The notes: generated by a model not told the origin, from the sequence alone. Counted from the first letter of the stretch, positions 29,658-38,741 are shown. The stretch: 64,000 bases of DNA from Ignatzschineria rhizosphaerae (GCF_022655595.1 NZ_CP093379.1:26001-90000), one strand, 5' to 3'. Made by a program: numbers and translations.

Positions 29658-30735
29658 AGTAGTGATCCTTTTTCTCAGATTTTTCATATTCTGCTTTGCG
29701 AGTTTTTAAGGCTTGCCAAACGGCTTCTGGGTTTTTGGCATGGCGTAAGTGTTGCTTGCTTTTTTGCCGCTCAATATAGGGATATTCCCTTTGTAGATGA
29801 GCCATGATTTTTTGAATGCTCTTTGCCGGCAATTTTACAAAGTAAGCGCGTTCCTCTTCATAAACATTAATTCCTGTTTTAGGAATAAACCAAAGTAGGC
29901 TATAGAATACAAATTTACGAGTAGGGTAGAGCATGCAAAGAGATTGTAAGGGGATAAGATAAAAACGAAAGGCTTCCTCAACCACAATAAAATCTTGAAA
30001 AATCACAGCGTTTTTGAGCTTAATCGCCATTTTGTGCGCAATCTCAAAATCAAAATCTTGTGATAGCGCTCTGATATCCTCATAGTAATGCTTTCGCTGA
30101 TAACGAAGTTCTCGTGCTCGATCCGGCATTAAAAAGAGTTTACCGCCATGAAGGAGTAATAGGAGTGGGATTAGGGCAAGGATAAGCACAAAAATGGCAA
30201 AGCCAAAAGCATCAGATTGATTTTCAGTGATGATAATCCAGTTGGGGTTAAATGGTATTGCTTGTTGTGTTAATTGCTTGGTAAGTTCTGTCAGTGATTG
30301 TTCTTCGTTACTTGTTATCAGCATGAAATCTTTAGGCTGAATATAGCCAATAAATGGCGTGTTTTGATGCAATGTTTCTGAGAGATCTGCCTGAATAATA
30401 ATCGCGCTTGAGGCGTTTGCCTTAAGATCTTGATTGGGTGAAGTCTCTATTTCTCCCAGCCAATATTGAATTGCTAGCGCTTCGTTTTTCCCGATCGGTT
30501 GAATGTTTGAAAATTGAAGCTGATAGGGGCGATTGCTATTTTGGCTATCGAAGTTGAGCTGGTATTTTTCATCTATTTTAAGATCACTAAGACTTATCTC
30601 AGGCACCTTGAAAAACTTTGCAATAATAGCAGGGCTTACATAAATAGCTACAGCACCAAATAAGAGCAAACAGATAGCGCCAAGGATGATAAAGCGAATA
30701 CTCTGTAATCGAATAATTTTATAGAGATAACTCAA
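29650..30735 (-). CDS. membrane protein paired with the DUF1266 gene
   Basis: I do not recognise this 361-residue protein. It has one membrane helix at about 15-38, a soluble loop of about 145 residues, a second helix near 185-205 (GFAIFVLILALIPLLLLLHGG), and a cytoplasmic C-terminal domain of about 150 residues with a possible PH-like strand pattern. Its stop overlaps the DUF1266 start, so the two are a fixed pair. Both may form one membrane complex. No neighbour reveals the role. Confidence 0.7.
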   Translation of the reverse strand: MSYLYKIIRLQSIRFIILGAICLLLFGAVAIYVSPAIIAKFFKVPEISLSDLKIDEKYQLNFDSQNSNRPYQLQFSNIQPIGKNEALAIQYWLGEIETSPNQDLKANASSAIIIQADLSETLHQNTPFIGYIQPKDFMLITSNEEQSLTELTKQLTQQAIPFNPNWIIITENQSDAFGFAIFVLILALIPLLLLLHGGKLFLMPDRARELRYQRKHYYEDIRALSQDFDFEIAHKMAIKLKNAVIFQDFIVVEEAFRFYLIPLQSLCMLYPTRKFVFYSLLWFIPKTGINVYEEERAYFVKLPAKSIQKIMAHLQREYPYIERQKSKQHLRHAKNPEAVWQALKTRKAEYEKSEKKDHYYA

Positions 30736-30892
30736 GAAAGCCCCCGTAGCTATAAATATATGACTGATAAAATGGCGGCATTATAGCCTTTAAAAGTGTC
30801 AATATTATTGAATAAATTATCCCATAATGATTATGGTCAAGATGTTTTAGGAGCCTGTTGCGTTAATCTTTTTCGATAGGTTTTTTTAACCA

Positions 30893-31306
30893 TTACAGGC
30901 AGATCTGTTCGACATAATCCTCTGTATTAGGACCTCGATAGCATTTAATATAGATCTCTTTGCTATGAATGACCCAGCCTTCTGGCATTAATTTCAATTG
31001 GTAGATCTCTTTAGTTCCTTCAATAGAGTCATCTAGAAAACCAGATTGGATAAGGGTAATTGTGGCTTCATCTGGGCTTTCAACACGGTTTAATATTTGT
31101 GAAAGAGAGATCGTTGCAAGCTCTAGGTGCTCGGCAAAGGCATTTTCTGTTAATACCGCTTGTAGGGGCGTTTCATAATAATTAATTAACAGCACTTCTT
31201 CTGTTTCAGCTTTTATTAGTTGAGCTATAGATCCTATTAAGAGGATTAAAAAGAGCAAAGGACGTATAAAGCGATCTGTTATCTGATATTTTTGTGTAGA
31301 ATTCAT
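30893..31306 (-). CDS. hypothetical exported or anchored protein
   Basis: The 137 residues start with a basic stretch and a hydrophobic segment (RPLLFLILLIGSIAQLIKA, about 16-34) that is either an uncleaved anchor or a signal peptide ending at IKA. The rest is acidic, with two cysteines near the end (YIKCYRG and EQICL) that could pair outside the cytoplasm. I find no recognised domain. It sits between two unrelated minus-strand genes. Confidence 0.6.
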   Translation of the reverse strand: MNSTQKYQITDRFIRPLLFLILLIGSIAQLIKAETEEVLLINYYETPLQAVLTENAFAEHLELATISLSQILNRVESPDEATITLIQSGFLDDSIEGTKEIYQLKLMPEGWVIHSKEIYIKCYRGPNTEDYVEQICL

Positions 31307-31329
31307 GAATTAATTTCCTCCTTGAAATA

Positions 31330-32178
31330 TTACTTTTTCACAATTAAGAAAAGACCCGCACCGATGACTAAGGCTGCTCCAAACCATCCCCAAATACCGA
31401 GTGTTTCATTCCAGAAGAAATGAGAGAGAATGGCGCCAAAGACAGCATTAAGATAGTAAAAAGGCGCAAGTACGGAAGCATCGGTGAGTTGATTGGCTTT
31501 GGTAATCCAAACCTGGCCAATAGAGCCAAATAATCCCATTAACAGTACCACACCCCAAATGGTGAGATCACTTGGAAGTGAAAAACCGGTAAAAGGCGCC
31601 ATCCCAAATGAGAAGATAATTCCTGTGATAGAGAAATAAAATACAATTTCAGCGCCACCAGCGACTCTACTGACTCTTTTGATGGCAACCATCGCCATTG
31701 CCACAAAAATACCGGCAAGAATAGGGAGAAATGAGAGCGTAGAGAAATGGGGTTTATCCATGCCAGAGAGCATCCAAACACCGATAAAGGCAAGAATAAA
31801 GCTAGGTACAAGTGCCCAGGTTAAACGTTCTTTAAGCCATATTGCCGCAAGAATAGGGACAAATAGTGGGGTTAATGAGCGTAAAATCGTTGCATCTGAA
31901 AGGGGGAGCACTTTTAGTGAGATAAAGATTAACACCATTCCAATTTGCCCAGAGAGCGAGCGGATGGCATGAAGCGGCAATCGGTGCACAGAGCTTTTAA
32001 TAGCACCTGAGAGATAAAATGCCGGAAATATCCAAAGCATCATAATAAGGTTACGAAAGAAGATAATCGTCGCCATAGGAAGATCGCCACTAAGCCACTT
32101 AATAGAGCTATCCATGAGTGCAAAGGCTACTTGTGAGAGAACTACAAACATAATGCCAAGCAGGAGATTTTGGCGCAT
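31330..32178 (-). CDS. EamA-type DMT-superfamily transporter
   Basis: The 282-residue protein has ten membrane segments in two EamA repeats. Marks are FALMDSSIKWLSG near the start, LSDATILRSLTPLFVPILAAIWLKERLT at the end of repeat one, and a similar NAVFGAILSHFFWNETLG in repeat two. Such transporters usually export metabolites or amino acids. I chose the ATG at 32178 because gaggt precedes it and it gives the standard start MRQNLLLGIMF; an extended frame to 32250 is less likely. Confidence 0.85.
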   Translation of the reverse strand: MRQNLLLGIMFVVLSQVAFALMDSSIKWLSGDLPMATIIFFRNLIMMLWIFPAFYLSGAIKSSVHRLPLHAIRSLSGQIGMVLIFISLKVLPLSDATILRSLTPLFVPILAAIWLKERLTWALVPSFILAFIGVWMLSGMDKPHFSTLSFLPILAGIFVAMAMVAIKRVSRVAGGAEIVFYFSITGIIFSFGMAPFTGFSLPSDLTIWGVVLLMGLFGSIGQVWITKANQLTDASVLAPFYYLNAVFGAILSHFFWNETLGIWGWFGAALVIGAGLFLIVKK

Positions 32179-32250
32179 GGGGACCTCAAATGAAGAGAAA
32201 TAACGAACAATTAACAGTATTAGGGTGCAATATTGCCAGAAATTAGGCAA

Positions 32251-32607
32251 CTTTTATTCAAAGATTGTGTCAAATTTTCCTTAAAAAAACAGCAAGAAAA
32301 AAAGGAATGAACTCTCCACGGTATCAATTGTTTACGTCATTTTTTTTAATCACATTAAGAAAAAAAAGAAGGCGTAAAAAAGTATAAAAACCTGAGAAGC
32401 TAGGTTAAATGGTACTAGACATTCTTTTCCGGGAATGATTATATATTCCGATCATTAAAATTTATGAATAACTGTGAACCTTAGATAGAAAACGATATCG
32501 GGTTTATTTTTCAACCAAATAGGTATTGCATGTAACATTTTATAACACATTTCAATGGGAAGAAGATGATATAAAGTGAAGCTGTCAATATCGGAGGATT
32601 AGGTAAG
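32251..32607. other. regulatory region upstream of the aromatic-type amino acid permease
   Basis: It holds divergent promoters for the EamA and permease genes. A near-palindrome aatgattatatattccgatcatt at 32436-32458 and several A/T runs are visible. No riboswitch class could be matched. A Shine-Dalgarno-like cggagg lies about 12 bases before the permease ATG. Confidence 0.35.
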
Positions 32608-33915
32608 ATGTCAACTGTTACTACAGCTGAAAATATTGAAGTAGAAGAACAGCGCTCAGAAGGTGGGCTTGTTACAAAGAATTTAACACTTTGGGAAGGT
32701 GTTGCGATGATCGTGGGGACCAATATTGGTGCTGGCGTTTTAGCAATTCCTTATGCCTCACGAAATGCGGGATTTTTCCCCCTTCTTTTATGGTTAATCG
32801 TGATTGGAATTTTAACAACCATTACGATGCTTTATGTAGCAGAAACAACTTTAAGAACTCGTCGCCATCATCAATTAAGTGGGTTAGCGGCGCGTTATGT
32901 CGGTAAAATTGGGGCTTGGTTAATCTTTATTTCTGTCTGTGCCAATAGTACCGGTGCTTTAATTGCTTATATGGCAGGAAGCGGTAGATTAATTAACGAG
33001 CTCTTTGGCATTCCTAATCAAATTGGCAGTATCTTATTTGCAATCCCTGCGGTAGGGATTCTCTATATCGGCTTAAAAGCAATTGGAAAGGGTGAGAAGT
33101 TTATCAGTATGGCAATGGTTGCCTTGATTGTGATTCTTTCAGTTTCAACCTTTTTTAATGATAATACAGACATAATGTTCTTAACCGAAGCGCATTGGTC
33201 TTATATGATTCCAATTATCTATTTAGTCGTTTTTAGTTATTCCGCACAATATATCGTGCCGGAGATCGCTCGTGGTTTAGCGCATACACCAAAGCTCTTG
33301 TCAAAGGCGATTATTATTGGGATGATCTGTACCTTTATTTTACTCTCAACCGTTGCATTTTCAGTGATTTCACTTGCCGGGATTGATAATGTTGATGAGA
33401 TCGCAACGATTACATGGGGCCGATTCTTAGGGCATTGGGCAGCCATTGTTGCTAACCTTTTTGCACTTTGTGCCATGATGACCTCTTATTGGGGACTTGG
33501 GGGCAGTTACTTCACCAATATCTTCGACAAATTTAACTTAGGTTCAGAAACAAATGTGACGAGAAGAACGATTGTTTTAGCGATTGTGGCAATTCCGCCA
33601 TTTATTTTAGCGTATCGTGAGTTAGTCTCTTTTGGTCGAGCGCTTGAATTCGCCGGCGCTGTGGGCGGAGTGATCTTAGCCATTGTTCCCTTATTAATGC
33701 TTCGCGCGGCTCGTAAAACAGGAGATATTATCCCTGAATGGCAATGTAATAAGCTCATTACCTCATTGCCGGTTAAAACCATTATTGTTTTGCTCTATAC
33801 TTTTACGGCACTCTATGCGATTACAGAGCTTCTCTATAATACGAATATGTTAACGCAAGGGATGGATGACCTCTTAATTCAGATGAATGTATTTGTCCCG
33901 AAAACCGGTGCTTAA
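32608..33915 (+). CDS. HAAAP/aromatic-type amino acid permease
   Basis: This 435-residue inner-membrane permease has eleven membrane segments. The N-terminal substrate-site helix is VAMIVGTNIGAGVLAIPYA (about 30-48), the motif of the Mtr/TyrP/TnaB family of the APC superfamily. It is closely similar throughout to the broken gene at 58052-59274. The substrate is probably an aromatic or hydroxy amino acid; the sequence does not tell which. A terminator follows at 33957. Confidence 0.88.
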   Translation: MSTVTTAENIEVEEQRSEGGLVTKNLTLWEGVAMIVGTNIGAGVLAIPYASRNAGFFPLLLWLIVIGILTTITMLYVAETTLRTRRHHQLSGLAARYVGKIGAWLIFISVCANSTGALIAYMAGSGRLINELFGIPNQIGSILFAIPAVGILYIGLKAIGKGEKFISMAMVALIVILSVSTFFNDNTDIMFLTEAHWSYMIPIIYLVVFSYSAQYIVPEIARGLAHTPKLLSKAIIIGMICTFILLSTVAFSVISLAGIDNVDEIATITWGRFLGHWAAIVANLFALCAMMTSYWGLGGSYFTNIFDKFNLGSETNVTRRTIVLAIVAIPPFILAYRELVSFGRALEFAGAVGGVILAIVPLLMLRAARKTGDIIPEWQCNKLITSLPVKTIIVLLYTFTALYAITELLYNTNMLTQGMDDLLIQMNVFVPKTGA

Positions 33916-33956
33916 AAGAATATTTTTATTCTTGATGGATACAAATAGATTACAAG

Positions 33957-33982
33957 AAAGCCTGTATTAACAGGCTTTTTTT
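33957..33982 (+). terminator. terminator after the permease
   Basis: A 9-bp stem (aaagcctgt / acaggcttt) is followed by a T-run. Confidence 0.85.
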
Positions 33983-33996
33983 ACGTCTATTGATAA

Positions 33997-34020
33997 TATA
34001 GTCAATTCGGTTTAAGAAAA
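33997..34020 (-). repeat. solitary Correia-like terminus
   Basis: tatagtcaattcggtttaag matches the right terminus of the 45199 copy read inward (tatagtagattcggtttaag) with two differences. No partner end is found within 450 bases, so it is a deletion remnant. Confidence 0.5.
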
Positions 34021-34043
34021 GCCTAGATTTAAATTTTCAACTT

Positions 34044-34415
34044 CTAATTTTTAGCTTTTTGAACTTTAAAGATATCTTCAATATCATAGCATTCAGAATA
34101 TTGATTAATGACCTGAATGAGGCTTGAGATATTTGGATATATCGGTGTTAAGTCCATTTCATCATGGCTCAAGTAAGCAACTTGAAAGCGATGATATCCT
34201 GTGAAATAAACGCAAAGATAGTTTGAGTTATTATCTGTCATGATCGGTAATAGTTCGGCAAAGTTTTCAGGATAATCTTTGAAGAATGCCATCATATTAT
34301 TAAACTCTGCTTCCTTGAGGACAACAAACCCATCACGAGATTGAAAATCCTCAATGCTCATAATGTCTTTAGAGGGAAAGTTGTTTTGTATTAATAAGGA
34401 GGGGATAAAAAACAT
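34044..34415 (-). CDS. hypothetical protein, SUKH-like pattern
   Basis: The 123 residues are acidic and soluble. The pattern ELLPIMTDNNSNYLCVYFTG, followed by VAYLSHDEMDLTPIYPNISSLIQVI, resembles the SMI1/KNR4 (SUKH) fold, in which a central loop precedes a strand YLCV and a late helix closes the domain. SUKH proteins often give immunity against secreted toxins, but no toxin gene is nearby and the N-terminal WG motif is not seen, so this is only a suggestion. The ATG at 34415 is preferred over a TTG six bases upstream. Confidence 0.55.
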   Translation of the reverse strand: MFFIPSLLIQNNFPSKDIMSIEDFQSRDGFVVLKEAEFNNMMAFFKDYPENFAELLPIMTDNNSNYLCVYFTGYHRFQVAYLSHDEMDLTPIYPNISSLIQVINQYSECYDIEDIFKVQKAKN

Positions 34416-34540
34416 GGGCAATGACCTTAAGGAATAATGTTATTAATGATATCTGAATAAGTATTGATTCTTGTAAAATTTCGCAGATAAAGCGAATAGG
34501 GGGAATTGCACTAGTTATGGTAATTGATTAAGATGGTGAT

Positions 34541-34843
34541 ATGAATATTATAGAAATCTTTAAAGCCTTATCGAATGATAAGCGTGTCGAAATCCTGCAA
34601 TGGCTTAAAGAGCCAGAGAAGCACTTTGATACCACTAATGAAAATGTGGCAATCAAGGGCGGTGTTTGTGTGGGCGATATTCATGAAAAGTCAGGGTTAT
34701 CTCAATCTACCATTTCGCAATATTTAGCGATGATGCAAAAGGCAGAATTATTAGAATCTGTGCGTCATGGAAAATGGACCTATTATCGCCGTAATGAAGA
34801 GACTTTATCGCAGCTTGCAGGATTTATTAATCAAAAGCTCTGA
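34541..34843 (+). CDS. ArsR-family transcriptional regulator
   Basis: The 100-residue protein is one winged HTH domain: IFKALSNDKRVEILQWL at the N-terminus, the recognition region HEKSGLSQSTISQYLAMMQKAELL (about 49-72), and the wing RHGKWTYYRRNEE. No metal-site CXC motif is seen in the recognition helix, so it may sense a non-metal signal. The single cysteine is in GVCVGD. It lies 108 bases before two YdcZ-type transporter genes, and a palindrome in the gap may be its operator. Confidence 0.9.
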   Translation: MNIIEIFKALSNDKRVEILQWLKEPEKHFDTTNENVAIKGGVCVGDIHEKSGLSQSTISQYLAMMQKAELLESVRHGKWTYYRRNEETLSQLAGFINQKL

Positions 34844-34902
34844 CATTTTTTACTTCGATTTTCATATTGACTATTTGCGATATAACGATTTGATGTTATA
34901 TT

Positions 34903-34924
34903 CATATCGTAATTTATCGATATG
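34903..34924 (+). promoter_or_regulatory. palindromic operator candidate for the ArsR protein
   Basis: catatcg-N8-cgatatg is a perfect 7-bp inverted repeat 28 bases before the first YdcZ-type start. A related half-site, gcgatataacg, lies upstream at 34878. Binding by the adjacent ArsR protein is inferred from position. Confidence 0.45.
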
Positions 34925-34951
34925 TTTTAACTTGAAAAGATCGAGGAGAAT

Positions 34952-35380
34952 ATGAAAATAGTGATGTATCTATTAGCGCTTATTGCTGGCACGGCTCTAA
35001 GCGTGGAAGGGGCAATTTATGCAGAGCTTGGGAAGAATATAGGGCAGCTTGAAAGTAGCCTTTATAATTTTGTGGTAGGTTCTGTCATTTTAGGCTTGCT
35101 TGTTTTGTTTGCTGGTAAAGGAAATATTGGCAAAATCACGAAGCTTCCTAAGTGGATGCTAATGGGCGGTGTTTTAGGCACGATCTATCTGACGATTATC
35201 ATCATTTTAGCACCCAGACTTGGGCTTGCGATTACGATGATCGGTGTTGTTGCAGGGCAATTATTAGCAAGTATGCTTATTGAACATCATGGCTGGCTTG
35301 GCTCAAGCATTGTTCGGGTTAATCGTTATCACGTGATTGCGCTTACGGCATTAGCTGCGGCACTTTTATTACTAATATAA
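34952..35380 (+). CDS. YdcZ/DUF606-type half transporter, first of pair
   Basis: This 142-residue protein has five membrane segments, half the size of an EamA transporter. The pattern VEGAIYAELGKNIGQLESSLYNFVVGSVIL and KLPKWMLMGGVLG fits the YdcZ (DUF606) branch of the DMT superfamily, whose members often pair as two small subunits with opposite topology. The partner follows after 14 bases. The ATG follows gaggag. Substrate unknown. Confidence 0.85.
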   Translation: MKIVMYLLALIAGTALSVEGAIYAELGKNIGQLESSLYNFVVGSVILGLLVLFAGKGNIGKITKLPKWMLMGGVLGTIYLTIIIILAPRLGLAITMIGVVAGQLLASMLIEHHGWLGSSIVRVNRYHVIALTALAAALLLLI

Positions 35381-35394
35381 GCGGGAGAATAGAG

Positions 35395-35877
35395 ATGTTT
35401 ATTATTTTATTAGCCGTCATTATGCTTGCCGGCGCTTCTCTTGGGACGCAATCTGCGAGTAATGGACGGTTAGCAAAAGAGATCGGCGTATTAGAAACAG
35501 CGCTTCTCTCTTTTGTCTCAGGAAGTGCTATTCTCTTTTTATTAGTTCTATTTTTTGGTACCGGTTCTTTTAGTGCGATTTTTACAGTCCCTAAATGGCA
35601 ATTGAGTGCTGTATTTTTAGGCGTACTTTTTTTATCGCTTTTAGTCTTAACCGTTCCTAAAATTGGCATTGTGGGTGCTAGCGTGGCAACTATCTCAGGG
35701 CAACTGTTAAGTGGGATTTTAATCGATCATGTTGGTGTTATTGGTAAACACATCCCTCTTGATGCCCCTCGCTATATTGCTATTGTATTATTGATTATTG
35801 CCGTAGTAGCGATTATGAGAAGTTATCAGAAAGTGCCAGAAAAGCCCTCTGCTAGGCAGAATTTAGAGTTGGTTTAA
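35395..35877 (+). CDS. YdcZ/DUF606-type half transporter, second of pair
   Basis: The 160-residue partner repeats the first subunit's plan (LGTQSASNGRLAKEIGVLETALLSFVSGSAIL; VPKWQLSAVFLG) with five membrane segments and a short polar tail after about 140. The two together would form a ten-helix heterodimeric transporter under ArsR control. The pair probably arose by duplication. Confidence 0.85.
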   Translation: MFIILLAVIMLAGASLGTQSASNGRLAKEIGVLETALLSFVSGSAILFLLVLFFGTGSFSAIFTVPKWQLSAVFLGVLFLSLLVLTVPKIGIVGASVATISGQLLSGILIDHVGVIGKHIPLDAPRYIAIVLLIIAVVAIMRSYQKVPEKPSARQNLELV

Positions 35878-36040
35878 TATATTACTAAGTATTTTTAAGG
35901 ATGAAACTCTAAAATAAAGGCTTAAAACGTTTTTGGAAAAACCATTAGGTAAAATTTATGGGTAAGCTTTAAGAAAGATCACAGCAAAGTGAGAGACGTA
36001 TTTTGCTGTGGCTTTATAAAAGGTCTGAAAAGATAAATCT

Positions 36041-36397
36041 CTATTTTTTACCAAACAGTTTTTGGGTATATTCCGTAGAAACGGCGCTTCGTTTTCCATC
36101 TGCTTCAAAGAAACGATCAATGTGGCAAAGCTTTGTTTTTACATCACAGAAGACACCATTTGCAAAGGTTAATGCGGTGATATCAAAATCCCCAAATGCT
36201 CCAAGTGTTTCTGCTGCGCTTTCCCCTAAATATTTTTGAGTAAGCGTTGGGGAAATTCCTTTTGCATCTACACAAACATATTGATCACAAAGTACGCCTG
36301 TTTCTGGGTTGAGAAGGGCGTTAGGATCTTTCTCAGTAGTTGCACATGCCGTTAAAACTGAAAGTCCAAGGGCCGTTAGGATGATTTTTGTTTTCAT
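36041..36397 (-). CDS. ycgJ: YcgJ-like lipoprotein
   Basis: A lipobox LTAC at residues 15-18 marks a lipoprotein of 118 residues. The mature part resembles E. coli YcgJ: CDQYVCVDAKGIS, LTQKYLGESAAE, LTFANGVFCDVKTKLCHIDRFF and a basic end. Four cysteines after the lipid site (CDQYVC and CDVKTKLC) could form two disulfides in the periplasm. Function is unknown. The Shine-Dalgarno aaaggag precedes the ATG. Confidence 0.8.
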   Translation of the reverse strand: MKTKIILTALGLSVLTACATTEKDPNALLNPETGVLCDQYVCVDAKGISPTLTQKYLGESAAETLGAFGDFDITALTFANGVFCDVKTKLCHIDRFFEADGKRSAVSTEYTQKLFGKK

Positions 36398-36647
36398 AGA
36401 AAACTCCTTTTCCGCTTTTAAGATTGGAAATCTATCTTAATATAAATAAGCCTGCATCAAAAGGGATGATAAAACTCAAAAGACCTCGATATTGGAGGAA
36501 TTTAAAAGGTTTGTGAGATAACTTTTCTTTCATTATAAGGAATAAAAGTTTGATTTCTCTCAACAACTTTAGGGAAAGTCGCCTGATTCCCATAAACTAT
36601 GATATTCTATATCTATTGTTGTAGTTACTTAGAAATGGATTGAATTG

Positions 36648-37001
36648 ATGCGTTATTTTCGAAGATCTCTCACCATCATCATGATGCTCTTAATGAGCTG
36701 GATGTTCGTGATGTCTAGCATGGCTGTAGCCGATGTTAGTGGTCTTTTGATGCATCAACAAACTCAATCTGAGCAAGTCAAACATGAATTCTCCTTTTGC
36801 GAAGATGGTGCTTGTGCTATGAGCGCATCAAGTGCGATGAGCTGCTTACAACATTGCGATCACCATAGCATTCTTCCTTTTTATATGAGTGAAATGCCGG
36901 CAGTTGATCAGGTCGTGGGGACTCATCCTCGCTATCATCGCCTGATTCCTGAGCCTATTTTACCAATTGAGCCTAAGCCTCCCAAAATCTCTCTCTCTTA
37001 G
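36648..37001 (+). CDS. small exported His/Met/Cys-rich protein
   Basis: This 117-residue protein has a Met-rich signal peptide (MMLLMSWMFVMSSMAVA, cleavage about residue 28). The mature part is rich in metal-type residues: FCEDGACAM, SCLQHCDHHS, and a proline-rich C-terminus (PEPILPIEPKPPK). This looks like a periplasmic metal-binding or sensing peptide of the CopL/DUF2946 type, but I cannot assign a family firmly. It lies 200 bases before the DUF411 gene, suggesting a copper-related pair. Confidence 0.6.
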   Translation: MRYFRRSLTIIMMLLMSWMFVMSSMAVADVSGLLMHQQTQSEQVKHEFSFCEDGACAMSASSAMSCLQHCDHHSILPFYMSEMPAVDQVVGTHPRYHRLIPEPILPIEPKPPKISLS

Positions 37002-37203
37002 AGAATTGCTAATGATCAATGAGGGGCTTTTCTATTTTAGAAAAGTTTGTGATCATTGCAATGTCTCTTGGTTTGTTACATCTGCCAGATGGTTTATGCC
37101 ATTTAAGTATTTTGTAATGATCCGTTTATCGTGAAATTTTATTCGAAATAGAGAAAACGTATCGATGGATACGCCCCATGATTTAATGAAAGAGAGATTT
37201 ATT

Positions 37204-37653
37204 ATGAAAAAGAAACCATTATTATTGATTGCCGCAGGATTATTATCCTTATCGATGAGTCATGCTTTTGCAGAAAATAGTGATTTACCAGAAATGACGT
37301 TATATAAAGATCCTTATTGCGGATGTTGCACAGCGCATGCCGATTATTTAAAAGAGCAGGGCATTGAGGTGAAGATGGTCGATCACCCTAATATCGCACA
37401 AATAAAAATGGATTACGGCACTTATAAAGGGGCAAGCTGCCATACGATTGTGATGGGGGATTATGTGATTGAAGGGCATGTGCCGATTGCTTCGATCCGT
37501 AAACTCTGGGATGAAAAGCCAGATATTAAAGGTATTGCACTACCTGGAATGCCGCTTAACTCACCAGGAATGGGACCTGAAAAGAAAGGTTCTTTGCAGA
37601 TCATGCAAATTGAGCATAACAGTGATGTGACCACTGTTTTTAATGTAGAGTAG
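37204..37653 (+). CDS. DUF411 periplasmic metal-binding protein
   Basis: DUF411 proteins occur with copper-resistance genes. The 149 residues have a signal peptide (MKKKPLLLIAAGLLSLSMSHAFA) and the family's thioredoxin-like core with the metal motif DPYCGCCTAHADYL (about residues 35-48), then GASCHTIVMGDYVIEGHVP and GIALPGMPLNSPGM. All three cysteines of the CGCC/SCH set are intact. The ATG at 37204 follows a gagag ribosome site; an upstream frame start adds 13 residues and hides the signal peptide. A terminator follows. Confidence 0.88.
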   Translation: MKKKPLLLIAAGLLSLSMSHAFAENSDLPEMTLYKDPYCGCCTAHADYLKEQGIEVKMVDHPNIAQIKMDYGTYKGASCHTIVMGDYVIEGHVPIASIRKLWDEKPDIKGIALPGMPLNSPGMGPEKKGSLQIMQIEHNSDVTTVFNVE

Positions 37654-37692
37654 TTCATCTTCTGTAGCTAATATCTAATATCATTCATCATA

Positions 37693-37730
37693 AAAGCCAC
37701 TATTATTAACAATACAATAGTGGCTTTTTT
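37693..37730 (+). terminator. terminator after the DUF411 gene
   Basis: A 12-bp stem (aaagccactatt / aatagtggcttt) is followed by a T-run. Confidence 0.9.
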
Positions 37731-37767
37731 CTTGATACAGCAAACGTTCTTAAAACCATCTTTGTGA

Positions 37768-37926
37768 ATAGTAAAATCGGTTTAAAAGTGACTAGATCAG
37801 ATTGCCGGCATATCGTTATGAGAAGCATAAGAATCGTTCTATCCGGCATCATGCAAGCTGGTTTTATTCATACGTTGTATTGTGTTTACTGTTTAAAACA
37901 GTTTTTCTTAAACCAAATCGATTATA
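37768..37926 (+). repeat. Correia-like element, full copy
   Basis: About 159 bp. The left terminus atagtaaaatcggtttaaaa and right terminus ttcttaaaccaaatcgattata form the inverted repeat. The core shares agattgccggcatatcg, ttatgagaagc and gttctatccggcatcatgca with the other copies. It lies between a terminator and grxB and contains no gene. Confidence 0.85.
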
Positions 37927-38037
37927 AAAAGAGGTCATGAGAGGAGTTTGATTGATTATTTTGGCGAGATAATTGTCAGCACTGAAGATTCTAATTACAC
38001 TGAAAAGGTCCCTTAAATAATAAGTTGGAGGTTTATA

Positions 38038-38691
38038 ATGAAATTATATCTATTTGAACATTGCCCGTTTTGTGTTCGTGCAATGCTTGCTGCAGGGTTA
38101 AAGTTAGACGTTCCCATTACGCATGAATATATTTTAGAAGATGATGTGGAGACTCCGACAAAGATGATAGGTAAACAGATGGTTCCTATTTTGGAGTTTG
38201 AGCCTCAGAAATATATGCCAGAGAGTTTAGATATCGTCCATTATTTAGATGATCTTAATGAGGAACCTTTTTTAACAGGAACGCGCAATGAAAAGATTGA
38301 GCAATGGGTGAATGAGCACTTTGGGGCTATCAATCGTTTTGTGATGCCGCTATATGCACAAATGGACTTCCCTGAGTTTAAAACAGAAAGTGCTCGTCAA
38401 ATGTATATTGACCGTCATGAGGAGAAATTTGGTAGTTTTGCGCAATTACAAGAGAATGGTAAGACCGAAATTCCCAAGTTAGAAGCAGCGTTAGAAGCTT
38501 TAGGACCAGAGTTAGATCTCACTTTGATTGAACATGAGATTTATTCTTTAGATGATATTTTACTCTTTCCGCTATTAAGAGCTTTAACAGCCTCTAAAGC
38601 GATAAAGTTCCCGGAAAAGGTTAAAGCCTATATGACGTTATTATCGGAAAAAGGGAATGTCCCCCTTTTAACCGATCGGGCGATTGCCTAA
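38038..38691 (+). CDS. grxB: glutaredoxin 2
   Basis: This 217-residue GST-like glutaredoxin has the dithiol active site CPFC at residues 9-12 (E. coli Grx2 has CPYC), the TKMIGKQMVPIL cis-proline loop near 41-52 and ESLDIVHYLDD at about 61-71. The C-terminal helical domain is complete. It reduces disulfides with glutathione in the cytoplasm. It is monocistronic, with a good ggagg ribosome site and a terminator at 38742. Confidence 0.95.
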   Translation: MKLYLFEHCPFCVRAMLAAGLKLDVPITHEYILEDDVETPTKMIGKQMVPILEFEPQKYMPESLDIVHYLDDLNEEPFLTGTRNEKIEQWVNEHFGAINRFVMPLYAQMDFPEFKTESARQMYIDRHEEKFGSFAQLQENGKTEIPKLEAALEALGPELDLTLIEHEIYSLDDILLFPLLRALTASKAIKFPEKVKAYMTLLSEKGNVPLLTDRAIA

Positions 38692-38741
38692 TTGCTTAAA
38701 ATGAAATAATTTAAAATTTTCTATTATTGATTAATTTTAAG

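Noticed and set aside
32436..32458. Possible riboswitch upstream of the amino acid permease
   Set aside because: The stretch has one small palindrome but none of the conserved blocks of lysine, glycine or SAM riboswitches.
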